The notes: a model not told the origin generated them from the letters alone. A stretch of 64,000 nt of DNA from Seongchinamella sediminis (GCF_003457605.1 NZ_QRAN01000001.1:124642-188641), one strand, 5' to 3'. Shown: positions 1 through 9,876, numbered from the stretch's first letter. A program made the numbers and translations.

Positions 1-1
1 G

Positions 2-892
2 ATGGTGCCGTTTTATATTTACTACTCCATGTTCGGCTTCCAGCGCATCGGCGATCTCGCCTGGGCAGCCGGCGATTGCCAGGCCAGGGGCTTCCTGATC
101 GGCGCCACCGCCGGCCGCACCACGCTCAACGGCGAGGGCCTGCAGCACCAGGACGGCCACAGCCACCTGCAGGCCAGCACGATTCCGAACTGTGTCAGTT
201 ACGACCCGGCCTATGCCTATGAGCTGACGGTGATTATCCAGGACGGCTTGCACCGTATGTACGAGCTGGGTGAAAACAAGTTTTATTACATCACCACGAT
301 GAACGAAAACTATCATCACCCGGCAATGCCCGAAGGCGCTGAGGAGGGCATCATCAAGGGCATGTACCGGTTGCGCGCCAGCGCCGGCAAGAAGCACCTG
401 CGGGTGCAGCTGATGGGCGCCGGCACCATTTTGCGCGAGGTCGAGGCCGCCGCTGACATTCTCGAGAAGGACTACGGTGTGGATGCCGACATCTGGAGCC
501 TGACTTCGGTGAACGAACTGCAGCGGGAGGGCAAGGCGGCACAGCGCTGGAACCTGCTGCACCCGGAGGAAGAGCCGCGAGTGCCTTATGTGACCGCCCA
601 GCTGCAGGAGGCCAGCGGGCCTTTCGTGGCCGCAACGGACTATATCAAGTCCTATACCGACCAGATCCGTGAGTTCGTGCCCGGGCACTTCACGGTGCTG
701 GGCACTGACGGTTACGGGCGTTCCGACACCCGCGCGAAACTGCGCGACTTTTTCGAGGTCAGTCGCGAATTTGTGGTGCTGGCAGCGCTGAAAGCGCTGG
801 CCGAGCAGGGCGAGATTGAGCCCGCCAGGGTCAGTGCAGCCATGCAGGACCTGGGTATCAGTCCTGACAAGATCGATCCGCTGACCGTATAA
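2..892 (+). CDS. aceE: Pyruvate dehydrogenase E1 component, C-terminal part
   Basis: This is the last 296 residues of the homodimeric E1 subunit; the frame is open at the left edge and the upstream part lies outside the window. E1 decarboxylates pyruvate with thiamine diphosphate and passes the acetyl group to the lipoyl arms of E2. The segment TTLNGEGLQHQDGHS, the stretch with YYITTMNENY and the end region with FEVSREFVVLAALKAL are typical of the E1 C-terminal half. The full family protein is about 890 residues, so roughly two thirds is missing here. The gene for E2 starts 15 bases after the stop, as in the usual aceE-aceF operon. Confidence 0.95.
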   Translation: MVPFYIYYSMFGFQRIGDLAWAAGDCQARGFLIGATAGRTTLNGEGLQHQDGHSHLQASTIPNCVSYDPAYAYELTVIIQDGLHRMYELGENKFYYITTMNENYHHPAMPEGAEEGIIKGMYRLRASAGKKHLRVQLMGAGTILREVEAAADILEKDYGVDADIWSLTSVNELQREGKAAQRWNLLHPEEEPRVPYVTAQLQEASGPFVAATDYIKSYTDQIREFVPGHFTVLGTDGYGRSDTRAKLRDFFEVSREFVVLAALKALAEQGEIEPARVSAAMQDLGISPDKIDPLTV

Positions 893-907
893 AACAAGGA
901 ATATATT

Positions 908-2623
908 GTGGCTAAAGAAAAAGTGACAGTTCCGGATATCGGCGGCGCCGAAGGCGCGGAAGTGATCGAGCTGCTGGTTGCGGTGGGTGACGAGGTCAGC
1001 CTGGACCAGGGCCTGATCGTGCTGGAGTCTGACAAGGCCTCCATGGAGATCCCGTCGACCGTCGCCGGCACGGTGGTGGAGCTGCTGGTGAGCGAGGGCG
1101 AGGAGCTGGCGGAAGGCGCGCCGGTAGCGGTGATAGAAACGGCCGGCGACGAGAGCAGGGAATCGGCGGCAGAGGCAGAGGCCAACGATGAACCGGAGCA
1201 GGCTGGTGCAGAGCCGGCTGCCGAGGCGGAGGAAGCGCCGGCGCAGGGCGAAGACAGCGCTGCCGACGCGGCAGCAAGCGGGAGCGAAGAGCGCAAGGGC
1301 GAAGGCGGCACATCCAGCGCCCTGGTCGAGGTCCCGGATATTGGTACCGATGAGGCCGTCGAGCTGATCGAAATCGTGGTCAAGGTAGGAGATACGGTCG
1401 CCGAGGGTGACTCACTGGTGGTGCTGGAGTCCGACAAGGCCTCGATGGAGGTGCCCGCGCCCCACGGCGGCGAGATCACCGAGATCAAGGTCAACGAGGG
1501 CGACAGTGTGCGCCAGGGTGACCCGCTGTTGGTGATGGCCACTACCGGCGCGTCTGAGCCGGCGGCCGATGCGGCGCCGTCCGCGCCCGCTGAGGCCAAG
1601 GGTGAGACCGACAGCAAGTCCAGCGCCAAATCCGATACGGAAGAAAAACCCGAAGCCGAACCCGCCTCCCGGCCCGCAACAGCCGGGCGTGAGGCGCCTC
1701 CGGCTGCCAGCGCCGACAGTGCTGGCAAGGTTTACGCCGGGCCGGCCGTGCGCAAGCTGGCCCGGGAATTCGGCATTAAGCTGGCGGAGGTGCCGGGCTC
1801 CGGGCCCCGTGGCCGGCTGGTGAAAGAGGACCTGCACAAGTTTGTCCAGCAGCGCCTGAGCAAACCTGCCGGCGGTGCCGCCGGCGCCGGCTTGCCGGTG
1901 ATTCCAGAGGTCGATTTCAGTGCCTTCGGCGAGGTGGAAATCACCACTCGCAGCAAGCTCGACAAGCTGACCGCGAACAACATGCAGCGCAGCTGGCTCA
2001 ACGTGCCCCATGTGACCCAGAACGACCTGGCGGATATCACCGAACTAGAGGCATTTCGTGCCAGCATGAAGGACGAGGCGGCAAAGCGCGGGGTCAAGAT
2101 CACCCCGATGCCGTTCATCCTCAAGGCCTGTGCGGTGGCCTTGCGCGACAACCCGAAGTTCTGTACCTCCCTGGCCGATGGCGGCGAATCGCTGGTGCAC
2201 AAGCAGTACATCCACATCGGCATGGCGGTGGACACGCCCGCCGGCCTGCTGGTGCCGGTCATCCGTGACGTGGACAAGAAGGGTATCTGGGAGCTGGCGG
2301 AGGAGGTGCTGGAGCTGGCCGGCAAGGCCAGGGATCGCAAACTGAGCCCGGCCCAGATGCAGGGCGGCTGCTTTACGATTTCCAGCCTGGGCAATATCGG
2401 CGGTACCGGGTTCACCCCCATCGTCAATGCCCCCGAAGTGGGCATACTCGGGGTGTCGCGGGCAGACATGCAGCCGGTCTGGAATGGCCAGGAGTTTGTG
2501 GCGCGAAAAATGCTCCCCCTGTCCCTGTCCTACGATCACCGGGTCATCAACGGCGGCGACGGCGGCCGCTTCCTGACCCAGCTGGCGGCGCTGCTCGGTG
2601 ACATTCGGCAACTGCTGATGTAA
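908..2623 (+). CDS. aceF: Dihydrolipoamide acetyltransferase (PDH E2)
   Basis: E2 core subunit of pyruvate dehydrogenase, moving the acetyl group from lipoyl-lysine to CoA. The start is GTG at 908, with AAGGA about eight bases upstream and no better ATG. Two lipoyl domains are visible, each with the modified lysine in ESDKASME (about residues 42 and 176). They are joined by Ala/Glu/Pro-rich linkers (about 82-136 and 218-270). A peripheral subunit-binding domain follows at about 276-313 (GPAVRKLAREFG, GPRGRL). The C-terminal catalytic domain ends with SYDHRVINGGDGGRF, holding the catalytic His near residue 543. At 571 aa it is a two-lipoyl version. No lpd (E3) gene follows. Confidence 0.96.
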   Translation: MAKEKVTVPDIGGAEGAEVIELLVAVGDEVSLDQGLIVLESDKASMEIPSTVAGTVVELLVSEGEELAEGAPVAVIETAGDESRESAAEAEANDEPEQAGAEPAAEAEEAPAQGEDSAADAAASGSEERKGEGGTSSALVEVPDIGTDEAVELIEIVVKVGDTVAEGDSLVVLESDKASMEVPAPHGGEITEIKVNEGDSVRQGDPLLVMATTGASEPAADAAPSAPAEAKGETDSKSSAKSDTEEKPEAEPASRPATAGREAPPAASADSAGKVYAGPAVRKLAREFGIKLAEVPGSGPRGRLVKEDLHKFVQQRLSKPAGGAAGAGLPVIPEVDFSAFGEVEITTRSKLDKLTANNMQRSWLNVPHVTQNDLADITELEAFRASMKDEAAKRGVKITPMPFILKACAVALRDNPKFCTSLADGGESLVHKQYIHIGMAVDTPAGLLVPVIRDVDKKGIWELAEEVLELAGKARDRKLSPAQMQGGCFTISSLGNIGGTGFTPIVNAPEVGILGVSRADMQPVWNGQEFVARKMLPLSLSYDHRVINGGDGGRFLTQLAALLGDIRQLLM

Positions 2624-2704
2624 GCCCGGGCTCGCCCGTGTGGTGCCGCCTGGCACGGAATCTGCAAAGTTTGTAGTCTGGCGTTTTGTGACAATGGGGT
2701 ACTG

Positions 2705-3601
2705 ATGGCTGAGCAGCTGCCAGAGTGGCAGAGAAAGGTACTGGCAGACAATCAACTGACTGGGCAGTACCTTGTCGGCGCACGCAAATGGTTCAACCCG
2801 GTGGCCGAAGTGCTGGCGGCGCACCACAACAGTGCCGGCCGGCCGCTGCTGGTTGCCGTGAACGGCAGCCAGGGTTCGGGCAAATCCACCCTCTGCCACT
2901 ACCTCTGTGAATACCTGGGCGCGGAACACCGGCTGTCCTGCCTGGCCCTGTCCCTGGATGATTTTTACCTGACCGCTCCCCAGCGGCGGCAGCTGGCGAT
3001 TGATATCCACCCGCTGTTCGCCACCCGGGGTGTGCCCGGCACCCACGACATGGGCCTGCTGGCGCGAACCCTGGACAGCCTGCTGGCGGGCCGCGCCACC
3101 CGGGTGCCGCGCTTTGACAAGGCGGCAGATGACCGGGTGCCGGAAGCGGACTGGGAAGCAGTCCCCGCCGGCGTTGACATGGTGTTGCTGGAGGGCTGGT
3201 GCCTGGGAGCAACGCCCCAGCCCATCGATGAGCTGGCGGCGCCGGTTAACGCCCTGGAGTCGGCCGAAGACGCAGATGGGCACTGGCGTAACCATGTCAA
3301 CGCGGTGCTGAGCGAGAGGTTCTCCCCCCTGTACCAACGGGTGGATGAGTGGCTGATGCTGCAGGCGCCGTCCTTCGACTGCGTGTACCGCTGGCGACTG
3401 GAACAGGAGCAGAAACTGGCTCGCCGTCGCCAGGGCGAGGGCCTGATGGACGAGGCCCAGATTGCCCGCTTCATCCAGCACTACCAACGACTCACCGAAC
3501 ACTGCCTGCGGCAACTGCCGCCGCGGGTCAACCATGTGTTCCGCCTCGACGCGGAGCGGGCGGTGCAGAGTTATTCGATGAATCCCGGAGGGCAGGTGTG
3601 A
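2705..3601 (+). CDS. D-glycerate 3-kinase (plant GLYK-type P-loop kinase)
   Basis: A 298-aa P-loop kinase that should phosphorylate D-glycerate to 3-phosphoglycerate with ATP. The Walker A motif is GSQGSGKST near residue 60. SLDDFYLT and RGVPGTHD follow at about 85-115, the pattern of plant and cyanobacterial glycerate 3-kinases and related YggC-like kinases. LLEGWCLG marks the Walker B-like strand. It is the first gene of a four-gene operon, overlaps the next gene by four bases (GTGA), and its product is the precursor used by the synthase two genes on. In the degradative direction it would recycle glycerate released by the phosphorylase at 5693. The family is clear; the substrate is inferred from context. 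Confidence 0.85.
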   Translation: MAEQLPEWQRKVLADNQLTGQYLVGARKWFNPVAEVLAAHHNSAGRPLLVAVNGSQGSGKSTLCHYLCEYLGAEHRLSCLALSLDDFYLTAPQRRQLAIDIHPLFATRGVPGTHDMGLLARTLDSLLAGRATRVPRFDKAADDRVPEADWEAVPAGVDMVLLEGWCLGATPQPIDELAAPVNALESAEDADGHWRNHVNAVLSERFSPLYQRVDEWLMLQAPSFDCVYRWRLEQEQKLARRRQGEGLMDEAQIARFIQHYQRLTEHCLRQLPPRVNHVFRLDAERAVQSYSMNPGGQV

Positions 3602-4446
3602 GCGCAGGGACCCGGGCGCTGGTATTCACCGACCTGGACGGTTCCCTGCTGGATCACCACAGCTACAGCGTCGATGCCGCCCTGCCCATGCTGGAACGGC
3701 TGGAACGGGCCGCTATCCCGGTGATTGCGGTAAGCAGCAAGACCCGGGTGGAGATCGAGTGCATCCGCGCGGCGATCGGCAATCGCCATCCCTTTGTGGT
3801 GGAAAATGGCGCCGCAATTTATATCCCCCGGGCTTACTTCGCCTCCCTGCCTGAGGGTGCGCTGGAGCGGGGCGAATACTGGGTGCTGGAGTTCTCCCCG
3901 GGCCGGCAGCGCTGGCTGCGCATGCTCCAGTCGCTGGAGCCCGACTTTGCTGGCGAGTTCGAGTACTTCCAGCGCGCCGGGGTGGCGGGTATCGCCGCAA
4001 TGACCGGCCTCAGTGCCGCCGAGGCGGCCCTGGCGAACCAGCGCGAATTCAGTGAGCCGGTCAGCTGGCTGGGCAGCGAGGAGCGCAAGGCGCAGTTTGT
4101 TGCCGCCCTGCAGTCGCGGGGCGCCCAGCCGCTGCAGGGCGGGCGGTTTCTCACCCTGGCGGGCGATTGTGACAAGGGCCGGGCCCTGGCGCGGCTGCGG
4201 GCGATCTACGCCGGGCAGAGCGACCATGTGGCGATCCACGACATCGCGATCGGCGACAGTAACAACGATACTGCCATGCTGGAGGCGGCGGAAACCGCGC
4301 TGGTGATCAGGTCGCCGGTGCATGATTATCCCCCGCTGCAGCGCGAGGGCGGGGTGATCTACAGTGATGGCTGCGGGCCCCTTGGCTGGGCCGAGGGCGT
4401 CGGGCAATGGCTCGCGGAATCGGCGCCGGGCGCCAGTTGGCAATGA
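3598..4446 (+). CDS. Glucosyl/mannosyl-3-phosphoglycerate phosphatase (HAD)
   Basis: A 282-aa HAD phosphatase of the mannosyl-3-phosphoglycerate phosphatase (MPGP/YedP) group. The start is taken as GTG 3598, overlapping the glycerate kinase stop by four bases; the frame stays open far upstream, but the HAD motif must sit near the N-terminus. Motif I is FTDLDGSLLD (D12 nucleophile, D14 acid), motif II includes AVSSKTR, and the Mg-binding motif IV is IGDSNNDTAMLEAAE near residue 220. VVENGAAIYIP is typical of this group. It would remove phosphate from glucosyl-3-phosphoglycerate to give free glucosylglycerate. Glucose rather than mannose as the sugar is inferred from the neighbouring GT81 and GH13_18 enzymes. 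Confidence 0.85.
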   Translation: MSAGTRALVFTDLDGSLLDHHSYSVDAALPMLERLERAAIPVIAVSSKTRVEIECIRAAIGNRHPFVVENGAAIYIPRAYFASLPEGALERGEYWVLEFSPGRQRWLRMLQSLEPDFAGEFEYFQRAGVAGIAAMTGLSAAEAALANQREFSEPVSWLGSEERKAQFVAALQSRGAQPLQGGRFLTLAGDCDKGRALARLRAIYAGQSDHVAIHDIAIGDSNNDTAMLEAAETALVIRSPVHDYPPLQREGGVIYSDGCGPLGWAEGVGQWLAESAPGASWQ

Positions 4447-4458
4447 GGACGATGGATT

Positions 4459-5691
4459 ATGGGTGATTTTTACCAGAACGGCATTATCACGACCCTGCAT
4501 GACCTGGCCAACCGGCCGCTGGAGGCCATGGAGGAGGAGTTGCTGGCGTTCTCCCGGGAGCGGCCCCTGGGCCTGATCCTGCCTTCCCTGTACTCGGAAC
4601 TGCAGGGGGAGGCGCTGCCGGCCATTGTCGAGGAACTGAAGCCGGTCTCCTACCTGTCGGAGATTGTTATCGGCCTGGACCGGGCGGATGAATCCCAGTA
4701 CCGGGAGGCCCTCGGGTTCTTCGGCCAGTTGCCCCAGCGTCACCGGGTGTTGTGGAACGACGGCCCGCGCCTGCAGGCGCTGGACCGGCAGTTACAGGCG
4801 CTGGACCTGGCGCCCCGTGAACTGGGCAAGGGGCGCAATGTCTGGTATTGCATGGGCTATACGCTGGCGTCCAATCGCGCTGAATCGGTGGCCCTGCACG
4901 ACTGCGATATTGTTACCTACAGGCGTTCCATGCTGGCGCGGCTGATCTATCCGGTCGCCCACCCGCGCTTCAACTATGAGTTCTGCAAGGGTTATTACGC
5001 CCGGGTTGCCGACGGCAAGATCAACGGCCGGGTCAGCCGGCTGCTGGTTACGCCGCTGCTGCGGGCGCTGAAAATGAATCTCGGCAAAATGGAGTACCTG
5101 GAATACATGGACAGCTTCCGCTACCCGCTGGCGGGGGAGTTCTCGTTCCGGCGCGACGTGCTCAACGATATCCGCATTCCCAGCGACTGGGGGCTGGAGA
5201 TCGGGGTGCTGTCCGAGATGTATCGCAATTATGCCAATAACCGGCTGTGCCAGGCGGATATCGCCGATGTCTACGACCACAAGCACCAGGCCCTGTCGGC
5301 AGACAACGATGCCGGCGGCCTGTCGAAGATGTCCATCGATATCTGCAAGGCCCTGTTCCGCAAGCTTGCCACCCGCGGGGTGACCTTCAACACCGAGAGT
5401 TTCCGCTCCCTGAAGGCGACCTACTACCGCATAGCCCTCGACTTCGTCGAAACCTACCACAACGACGCGGTGATGAACGGTCTCAGCCTCGACATTCACA
5501 ACGAGGAGAAGGCGGTGGAGCTGTTTGCGGAAAACATCATGAAGGCCGGGGATGCGTTCCTCGACCGGCCCATGGAGCGCCCCTTTATTCCCAGCTGGAG
5601 CCGGGTAATCAGCGCCATTCCCGGTGTGCTCGGGCAGCTGCGCGAGGCGGTAGAGGAAGACCACCGGGAATTTGGCACGGCGGGTGGATGA
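4459..5691 (+). CDS. Glucosyl-3-phosphoglycerate synthase (GT81)
   Basis: A 410-aa retaining GT-A glycosyltransferase resembling bacterial GpgS enzymes. It should transfer glucose from an NDP-glucose donor to 3-phosphoglycerate. Landmarks are [10 protein letters not shown] at about 35 (donor-site strand), GKGRNVWYC near 125, the metal-binding LHDCDIVTY near 150, [11 protein letters not shown] near 175 and [13 protein letters not shown] just after. A C-terminal helical part follows. It starts 12 bases after the phosphatase gene and its stop is one base from the ATG at 5693, so it is co-transcribed with both. A mannosyl-3-phosphoglycerate synthase is the main alternative; the downstream phosphorylase favours glucose. 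Confidence 0.84.
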   Translation: MGDFYQNGIITTLHDLANRPLEAMEEELLAFSRERPLGLILPSLYSELQGEALPAIVEELKPVSYLSEIVIGLDRADESQYREALGFFGQLPQRHRVLWNDGPRLQALDRQLQALDLAPRELGKGRNVWYCMGYTLASNRAESVALHDCDIVTYRRSMLARLIYPVAHPRFNYEFCKGYYARVADGKINGRVSRLLVTPLLRALKMNLGKMEYLEYMDSFRYPLAGEFSFRRDVLNDIRIPSDWGLEIGVLSEMYRNYANNRLCQADIADVYDHKHQALSADNDAGGLSKMSIDICKALFRKLATRGVTFNTESFRSLKATYYRIALDFVETYHNDAVMNGLSLDIHNEEKAVELFAENIMKAGDAFLDRPMERPFIPSWSRVISAIPGVLGQLREAVEEDHREFGTAGG

Positions 5692-5692
5692 C

Positions 5693-7462
5693 ATGCTGCA
5701 GCAAAGTGCTGAAAGCGGCCTGATAGACAAGGTCCTGCACCATGTCGAGGCGATTTATCGCGATACGCCGACGGTGGTTGACTATGACACGCTGGCCAGG
5801 GAACTGCTGGCGCTGATGCGGCTCGACGAGCTGGCACCGGCGCCACCCCAGCACGTCAATCACTGGAGCCAGCGCGACGCGATCATGATCACCTACGGTG
5901 ACACCCTGCTGCGGGAGGGGGAGCTGCCGCTGGTCACGCTCAAGCAGTTTCTCGACAACTACGCCGATGGTCTGGTCACCGGTGTGCACATCCTGCCCTT
6001 CTATCCCTGGAGCTCAGATGACGGCTTCGCGGTACTCGACTATTCCAGCGTCAACGAGTTCCTCGGTAGCTGGGCCGACATTGCCGCTATAGCCGGCGAA
6101 TACGACCTGATGGCGGACCTGGTGATTAATCACTGCTCGGGACGCAGCCTCTGGTTCGAAAACTTTCTCCAGGGCAGGTCGCCGGGCAAGGGCTATTTTT
6201 ACACGGCGTCGCCGGATGCCGATCTCAGTGCCGTGGTCAGGCCGCGCACCTCCGAGCTGCTGCGCGAAGTGCAGACGCCGGAGGGAACGCGTCACGTGTG
6301 GTGTACCTTCAGTCACGACCAGGTCGACCTGGACTTCCGCAACCCCGAGGTGCTCAAGCAAATGGTGTCCATCGTGCGCCAGTACCTGGACAATGGTGTG
6401 CGCATCTTCCGTCTCGACGCGGTGGCCTTCCTGTGGAAAATCCCCGGCACCAGCTGTCTCAACCTGGAGGAAACCCACGAGGTGGTGCGCCTGTTTCGCA
6501 CCCTGGTGGAGCACGCCGTGCCCGGGGCGATGCTGATCACGGAAACCAATATTCCCAACCGGGAAAACCTGTCCTACTTCGGTAATGCCAACGAGGCTCA
6601 CTGTGTTTACAACTTCTCCCTGCCACCGCTGCTGGTCAACGCGCTGGTCACGGGCGATTGCCGGCATCTGAAAACCTGGATGATGAGTATGCCGCCGGCG
6701 CAGAACGGCACCGCGTATTTCAATTTCGTCGCCTCCCACGACGGGATCGGCCTGCGGCCCGCGGAGGGACTGCTCAGCGACGAGGAGCTGGAGGAACTGG
6801 TCACTACCATGCGCCGCTTTGGCGGCCATGTCTCTTACCGGGCGCTGGAAGACGGCCAGAGCAAGCCCTATGAAATCAACATTGCCCTGTTCGATGCGCT
6901 GCAGGGCACCACGTCCGGGCCGGACAGCCGGGGCGTGGACCGCTTTGTCTGCGCCCATGCCATCATGCTGGCGCTGGAGGGTATTCCGGGTATTTACATC
7001 CACAGCCTGCTGGGCACGCGCAATGACTACGAGCGGGTCGAGCACAGCGGGCATTACCGCGCCATCAACCGCCACCAGTGGCAGTATGACGCGCTCATCG
7101 AGGAGTTGGAGCGCGCGGATTCCTGCCACGCGCAGGTGTTTGCCCGGATCAAGGCCCTGCTGGCGCTGCGCCAGTCGCAGCCGGCATTTCATCCCAACGC
7201 GACCCAGTTTACCCTGCACCTGGGCGATGCCCTGTTCGGGTTCTGGCGGCAGAGCATGGACCGCCGCCAGAGCATCTTCTGCATCAGCAATATCAGTCGC
7301 GAGCCCCTGCCCCTGGCGCTGTCCGCCATCAACCTGATTGGCGATGGCGACTGGGTTGACCTGATCAGTGGCGCACACTTCCACAGCCGCGAGGAGATGG
7401 TCGAACTGGCCCCCTACCAGACCGTGTGGATTACCAATGCCACCGGCCCCGGGCTGTCCTGA
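5693..7462 (+). CDS. Glucosylglycerate phosphorylase (GH13_18)
   Basis: A 589-aa sucrose-phosphorylase-like GH13 enzyme. In this subfamily it phosphorolyses 2-O-glucosylglycerate to glucose 1-phosphate and glycerate. Residues expected for catalysis are D242 in [12 protein letters not shown]284 in LITETN and D350 in [27 protein letters not shown] near the N-terminus is typical of the phosphorylase clade. The start is taken as ATG 5693, one base past the GT81 stop; TTG 5672 would add seven residues. Sucrose or glucosylglycerol phosphorylase cannot be excluded by sequence alone. The adjoining glycerate kinase and GpgS/GpgP genes make glucosylglycerate much the likeliest substrate. Confidence 0.86.
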   Translation: MLQQSAESGLIDKVLHHVEAIYRDTPTVVDYDTLARELLALMRLDELAPAPPQHVNHWSQRDAIMITYGDTLLREGELPLVTLKQFLDNYADGLVTGVHILPFYPWSSDDGFAVLDYSSVNEFLGSWADIAAIAGEYDLMADLVINHCSGRSLWFENFLQGRSPGKGYFYTASPDADLSAVVRPRTSELLREVQTPEGTRHVWCTFSHDQVDLDFRNPEVLKQMVSIVRQYLDNGVRIFRLDAVAFLWKIPGTSCLNLEETHEVVRLFRTLVEHAVPGAMLITETNIPNRENLSYFGNANEAHCVYNFSLPPLLVNALVTGDCRHLKTWMMSMPPAQNGTAYFNFVASHDGIGLRPAEGLLSDEELEELVTTMRRFGGHVSYRALEDGQSKPYEINIALFDALQGTTSGPDSRGVDRFVCAHAIMLALEGIPGIYIHSLLGTRNDYERVEHSGHYRAINRHQWQYDALIEELERADSCHAQVFARIKALLALRQSQPAFHPNATQFTLHLGDALFGFWRQSMDRRQSIFCISNISREPLPLALSAINLIGDGDWVDLISGAHFHSREEMVELAPYQTVWITNATGPGLS

Positions 7463-7478
7463 TCTGCGCCCAAGCCTG

Positions 7479-7487
7479 TGGTAAACT
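7479..7487 (+). promoter_or_regulatory. Possible extended -10 promoter for fabV
   Basis: TGG followed by TAAACT fits an extended -10 element and lies in the 76-base gap between the phosphorylase stop and fabV. No convincing -35 hexamer is seen 16-18 bases upstream. The change of gene function makes a promoter here reasonable. Confidence 0.35.
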
Positions 7488-7538
7488 GCGGTCCTTTCCA
7501 ACAAGAACAGTTCCAGCGATTATCCAGGACCAGCAGCC

Positions 7539-8729
7539 ATGATTATCAAGCCTCGCGTACGCGGATTTCTATGCATCACCACTCACCCTGCCGGCTGTGA
7601 AGCCAACGTAAAAAAGCAGATAGATTTCGTAAAGGCCAGGGGGCCCATAGCGGGTGGACCCAAGCGGGTGCTGGTCATCGGCGCCTCCACCGGTTACGGC
7701 CTGGCATCGCGCATCAGCGCCGCCTTCGGCGCCGGGGCATCGACGCTGGGGATATTTTTTGAAAAAGAGGGCACCGAGAAAAAACCGGGTACCGCCGGCT
7801 GGTATAACTCCGCCGCCTTTCACCGTTTTGCCGAGGCCGAGGGCCTCTATGCCAAGAGCATAAACGGCGATGCCTTCTCCGACGAGATCAAGCAAAAAAC
7901 CATCGATACCATCAAGGCCGACCTGGGCCAGGTGGATCTGGTGGTCTACAGCCTGGCGGCCCCCCGGCGCCAGCACCCGGTGACCGGCGAGATCCACAAC
8001 TCCACCCTCAAGCCCATCGGCAGCGACACCGTGCAGAAGGGCGTCAATACCGACAAGGAAGAAGTCCAGGACTTCCACCTGGAGCAGGCGACCCAGGATG
8101 AGATCGACAACACCGTGGCGGTGATGGGTGGTGAAGACTGGCAGATGTGGATCGAGGCCCTGGATGCGGCCGGCGTCCTGGCGGATGGCGCCAGGACGAC
8201 CGCCTATACCTATATCGGTGACAAGCTGACCTGGGATATTTACTGGCACGGCACCATCGGTGCCGCCAAGAAAGACCTGGACAAGCGGGTGATAGCGATT
8301 CGCGAGCGCCTCGCGGCCAGGGGCGGCGACGCCCGGGTCTCGGTGCTCAAGGCCGTGGTCACCCAGGCCAGTGCGGCGATTCCGGCCATGCCGATCTACC
8401 TGGCCCTGCTGTTCAAGGTAATGAAGGAGCGCGGCACCCACGAGGGCTGTATCGAGCAGGTGGATGGCCTGTTCCGGGACTCGCTGTACGGTGCCAAGCC
8501 CTGCCTCGATGAGGAGGGGCGACTGCGGGCCGATGGCAAGGAGCTCGAGCCGGAAGTCCAGGCGGCGGTTGCCGAGCTGTGGCAGGACATCAATACCGAT
8601 ACCCTGCACGAGTTGTCGGATTTTGCCGGCTACAAGCGCGAGTTCCTGCAGTTGTTCGGTTTTGAGGTCGACGGGGTGGATTACGAAGCGGATGTCTCTC
8701 CCGTCGCCCCGATCGCCAACCTGGTCTAG
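7539..8729 (+). CDS. fabV: Trans-2-enoyl-CoA/ACP reductase FabV (NADH)
   Basis: A 396-aa FabV-type enoyl reductase, the last step of the fatty acid elongation cycle, using NADH. It begins [17 protein letters not shown], a hallmark of the family. The dinucleotide-binding segment [16 protein letters not shown] is near residues 46-61 and VYSLAAPRR follows at about 138. The active-site tyrosine and lysine of the Y-x8-K signature lie in [13 protein letters not shown] and the lysine-rich stretch after it. FabV is larger than FabI and is insensitive to triclosan in the species studied. Length and both ends match the family. It stands alone, with a metallo-beta-lactamase-fold gene five bases downstream. 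Confidence 0.95.
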   Translation: MIIKPRVRGFLCITTHPAGCEANVKKQIDFVKARGPIAGGPKRVLVIGASTGYGLASRISAAFGAGASTLGIFFEKEGTEKKPGTAGWYNSAAFHRFAEAEGLYAKSINGDAFSDEIKQKTIDTIKADLGQVDLVVYSLAAPRRQHPVTGEIHNSTLKPIGSDTVQKGVNTDKEEVQDFHLEQATQDEIDNTVAVMGGEDWQMWIEALDAAGVLADGARTTAYTYIGDKLTWDIYWHGTIGAAKKDLDKRVIAIRERLAARGGDARVSVLKAVVTQASAAIPAMPIYLALLFKVMKERGTHEGCIEQVDGLFRDSLYGAKPCLDEEGRLRADGKELEPEVQAAVAELWQDINTDTLHELSDFAGYKREFLQLFGFEVDGVDYEADVSPVAPIANLV

Positions 8730-8734
8730 CGCCC

Positions 8735-9571
8735 GTGCTGGATCACGGCATTGCCTTCAGGCTCAATCCACGGGTGCGGCGTATTGTGGCGCCGAACCCG
8801 GGAGTGATGACCGGCGCCGGCACCAATACCTACCTGCTGGGTGAAGAGCAGGTGGCGGTGCTGGACCCGGGGCCGGCCATCCCCGAGCATGTCGATGCCA
8901 TCCTGGCGGCGGCCGGCGATCGCATTCGCTGGATTATCTGCACCCACACCCACCCGGACCACTCACCGGCCTGGCAGGCCATCCACGCCGCCACCGGCGC
9001 CGAAGTGATCGGCGCCCCGCCGGCGGATGACATGTTCCAGGACGACACCTTCCGCCCGGATCGCAAACTGGCCCACGACGATGTGCTGGCCACGGATGAA
9101 TTCACCCTGCGGGCAGTGCACACCCCGGGCCATGTCAGCAATCACTACTGCTTCTTCCTGGAGGAGGAGCGCATGCTGTTTGCCGGCGATCACATCATGA
9201 ACGGCTCCACCGTGGTGATCGTGCCCCCCAGTGGCGACATGAAGGCCTATATAGAGTCCCTGCAGCTGCTGCTGCGCTACGACCTCAAGCTGATCGCGCC
9301 CGGCCACGGCGAGGTGATGGAGGACTCCCGGGCCATTGTCGAGTGGCTGGTAAACCACCGCCTCAAGCGCGAGCACAAGGTGATCGACGGCCTGCGCCAT
9401 ACCGGCCGTACCTCCATCGAAAACCTGGTCAAGGTGGTCTACGACGATGTGGACGTGGGCTTGCACGAAATGGCCAGCCTGTCCCTCTCGGCGCACCTGA
9501 TCAAGCTGCAGCGGGAGAACCGGGCGCTCCAGCACCCTGCGGACCAGTCCTGGGAGCTGCTCGAAATCTGA
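8735..9571 (+). CDS. Metallo-beta-lactamase-fold hydrolase (LACTB2-like)
   Basis: A 278-aa MBL-fold protein. The metal motif THTHPDHSPAW (HxHxDH) is near residue 69. Further ligands are seen in HTPGHVSNH (about 129), FAGDHIMNG (about 149) and APGHGEVM (about 188). The C-terminal winged-helix-like region (RTSIENLVKVVYDDVD) is typical of the LACTB2 branch, which includes an endoribonuclease and several uncharacterised hydrolases. The start is GTG 8735, five bases after fabV. The substrate cannot be told from sequence. It is probably co-transcribed with fabV, and a weak terminator-like hairpin follows. Confidence 0.8.
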   Translation: MLDHGIAFRLNPRVRRIVAPNPGVMTGAGTNTYLLGEEQVAVLDPGPAIPEHVDAILAAAGDRIRWIICTHTHPDHSPAWQAIHAATGAEVIGAPPADDMFQDDTFRPDRKLAHDDVLATDEFTLRAVHTPGHVSNHYCFFLEEERMLFAGDHIMNGSTVVIVPPSGDMKAYIESLQLLLRYDLKLIAPGHGEVMEDSRAIVEWLVNHRLKREHKVIDGLRHTGRTSIENLVKVVYDDVDVGLHEMASLSLSAHLIKLQRENRALQHPADQSWELLEI

Positions 9572-9679
9572 GGCCCCGTGGTGCGTCCCGGGCACCGCTG
9601 ACCCGCGCTGGTTCCTGCCGGCGCCCTTACCTGTGTATCCCGACCTTGTCGCTGTACCACTCCTGCCACTGCACAGGGG

Positions 9680-9720
9680 GCCACCCGGCGGGGTCTGCGC
9701 TCGCCAGGTGGCGCGTTTTT
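9680..9720 (+). terminator. Weak terminator-like hairpin after the MBL gene
   Basis: GCCACC at 9680-9685 can pair with GGTGGC at 9707-9712. A run of five T follows at 9716-9720. The loop is long (21 bases) and three bases separate stem and T-run, so this is only a candidate. Confidence 0.35.
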
Positions 9721-9765
9721 GCGCGAATCGGGTAATTAGGCGGTGATCCCTTATAACTATTTGCG

Positions 9766-9780
9766 ATATTCGTAGAATAT
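9766..9780. promoter_or_regulatory. 15-bp palindrome, candidate Lrp/AsnC operator
   Basis: ATATTC, a GTA spacer and GAATAT form a perfect 6-3-6 palindrome, 25 bases upstream of the -35 box of the cluster promoter. Lrp/AsnC-family sites are typically about 15-bp imperfect palindromes with an AT-rich centre. The cluster encodes two such regulators (11457 and 11941), so autoregulation of this promoter is a reasonable inference. Confidence 0.45.
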
Positions 9781-9804
9781 GGGTCCAAAATTTACGCAAT
9801 TCGC

Positions 9805-9833
9805 TTGTAAAACGGCGAATAGCCGCCTACTAT
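9805..9833 (+). promoter_or_regulatory. Sigma70-like promoter of the steroid-ring cluster
   Basis: TTGTAA at 9805-9810 and TACTAT at 9828-9833 are separated by exactly 17 bases. The element lies 44 bases before the ATG of the CoA ligase gene, in the only AT-rich stretch of the gap. Confidence 0.6.
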
Positions 9834-9876
9834 ACCCATCCCTGCCACCTGTGGACTGCGTGAGTACCAAGACCCT

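Larger units (their letters stand above)
9572..9876. other. Intergenic region before the steroid-ring cluster
   Basis: A 305-base gap with no supported gene. Its left part is GC-rich and carries a weak terminator-like hairpin. From about 9735 it becomes AT-rich and holds a 15-base palindrome and a sigma70-like promoter, described separately. An additional inverted repeat, ATTCGC (9799-9804) and GCGAAT (9815-9820), straddles the -35 box. Confidence 0.7.

Noticed and set aside
712..1728. Ser/Ala/Thr-rich minus-strand open frame over aceF
   Set aside because: It is the antisense shadow of the Ala/Glu-rich linkers between the aceF lipoyl domains.
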